Positions 59,652-60,000 of a stretch of DNA of 60,000 nt are shown in pieces. The stretch is from Hydractinia symbiolongicarpus (lineage: Eukaryota > Cnidaria > Hydrozoa > Anthoathecata > Hydractiniidae). The translations under genes and the position numbers were made by a program. The stretch covers positions 19,818,501-19,878,500 of the forward strand of contig NC_079886.1 of NCBI RefSeq assembly GCF_029227915.1, given 5' to 3'. Position 1 is the first letter of the stretch, and every line of letters starts with the position of its first letter. The notes beneath the pieces are model-generated. The model was not told where the DNA came from. It did no database searches and was given only the letters and a program-made list of their open reading frames with translations.

Positions 59652-60000
59652 TTGGTAGACGTATCTTTGTTCCTTGTACGGGGGTTACGCCTCGTTATGT
59701 TAACACTGTCCTTTTTTGTCTAGTCAATTGTGTAATCCAAGATCCTGTCCAGTTTATTCACAGAATAAAGAAATCATCCAGAAATGGACTTTAAAAGTAA
59801 GGAATACGGGGGAAATCTTTACAGCTGAAATCTTTTATAAAAATCCACAAGGGAAGCTCTTATAGAAACATATAAAGCGACAGTCAAACATTTATGAAGA
59901 AACCTTTATGTAGCACACATTTTATAGTAAAAACCTCTCTATAGAAGACGCACAAATTAATTTACTCCCTAGAACTGACCTTTTTATAGCGTACACGCCT

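Noticed and set aside
1-60000. tRNA, rRNA and CRISPR features
   Set aside because: No cloverleaf with A and B boxes, no rRNA-like stretch and no spacer-separated repeat array was found by eye; a covariance-model scan would be decisive.

Overview
The window is AT-rich, intron-bearing animal DNA. It has no bacterial operons, no ribosome-binding-site-led genes and almost no long ORFs. It carries one spliced Hedgehog gene together with metazoan transposon families (Helitron-like elements, Harbinger-like and other MITEs, DDE integrase-type transposases, THAP and HECT relics). The strongly diverged Hedgehog and the repeat mix suggest a marine invertebrate, probably a cnidarian. That is an inference; the species cannot be fixed from this sequence alone.

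The only convincing intact host gene is Hedgehog, on the minus strand at 21106-18565. It has three exons: 21106-20831, 20370-20055 and 19205-18565. Splice sites are GT/AG, the phases match, and the predicted protein is 410 residues. It has a signal peptide followed by CGPGRG, a Hedge signalling domain and a Hint/Hog autoprocessing domain ending in the HWYP region. Several catalytic and metal-site positions differ from the fly and vertebrate proteins.

Layout. 1-4.9 kb: dispersed repeats (a CTAG-ending family and Helitron-like fragments). 6.0-8.7 kb: a decayed transposon locus, with a HECT-type ubiquitin ligase relic on the plus strand facing a DDE integrase-type transposase relic on the minus strand. 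8.8-9.7 kb: a HIRAN-like domain relic between two palindromic MITEs. 10.3-11.2 kb: possible exon fragments, a hairpin MITE and a perfect 46-bp-arm palindrome. 14.7-15.1 kb: a THAP-domain pseudogene. 16.5-16.9 kb: short tandem repeats. 18.5-21.1 kb: Hedgehog. 22.3-26.2 kb: a Harbinger-like MITE, a head-to-tail Helitron-like array and several satellites. 26.2-38.9 kb: a long stretch without recognised genes. 39-43.3 kb: more Helitron-like arrays. 45.5-46.0 kb: a 42-bp minisatellite with higher-order structure. 47.5-49.0 kb: a Ginger/gypsy-type integrase pseudogene. 51.9-53.9 kb: a TA-flanked MITE and two Helitron-like copies. 57.1-57.4 kb: a 14-15 bp tandem repeat. 58.5-59.7 kb: a second Helitron-like subfamily.

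The relic transposases may have mobilised some of the short non-autonomous elements, but no pairing of ends to enzymes can be shown here. The longer ORFs over the minisatellites arise because the repeat period is a multiple of three or because the repeat lacks stops; they are not genes.
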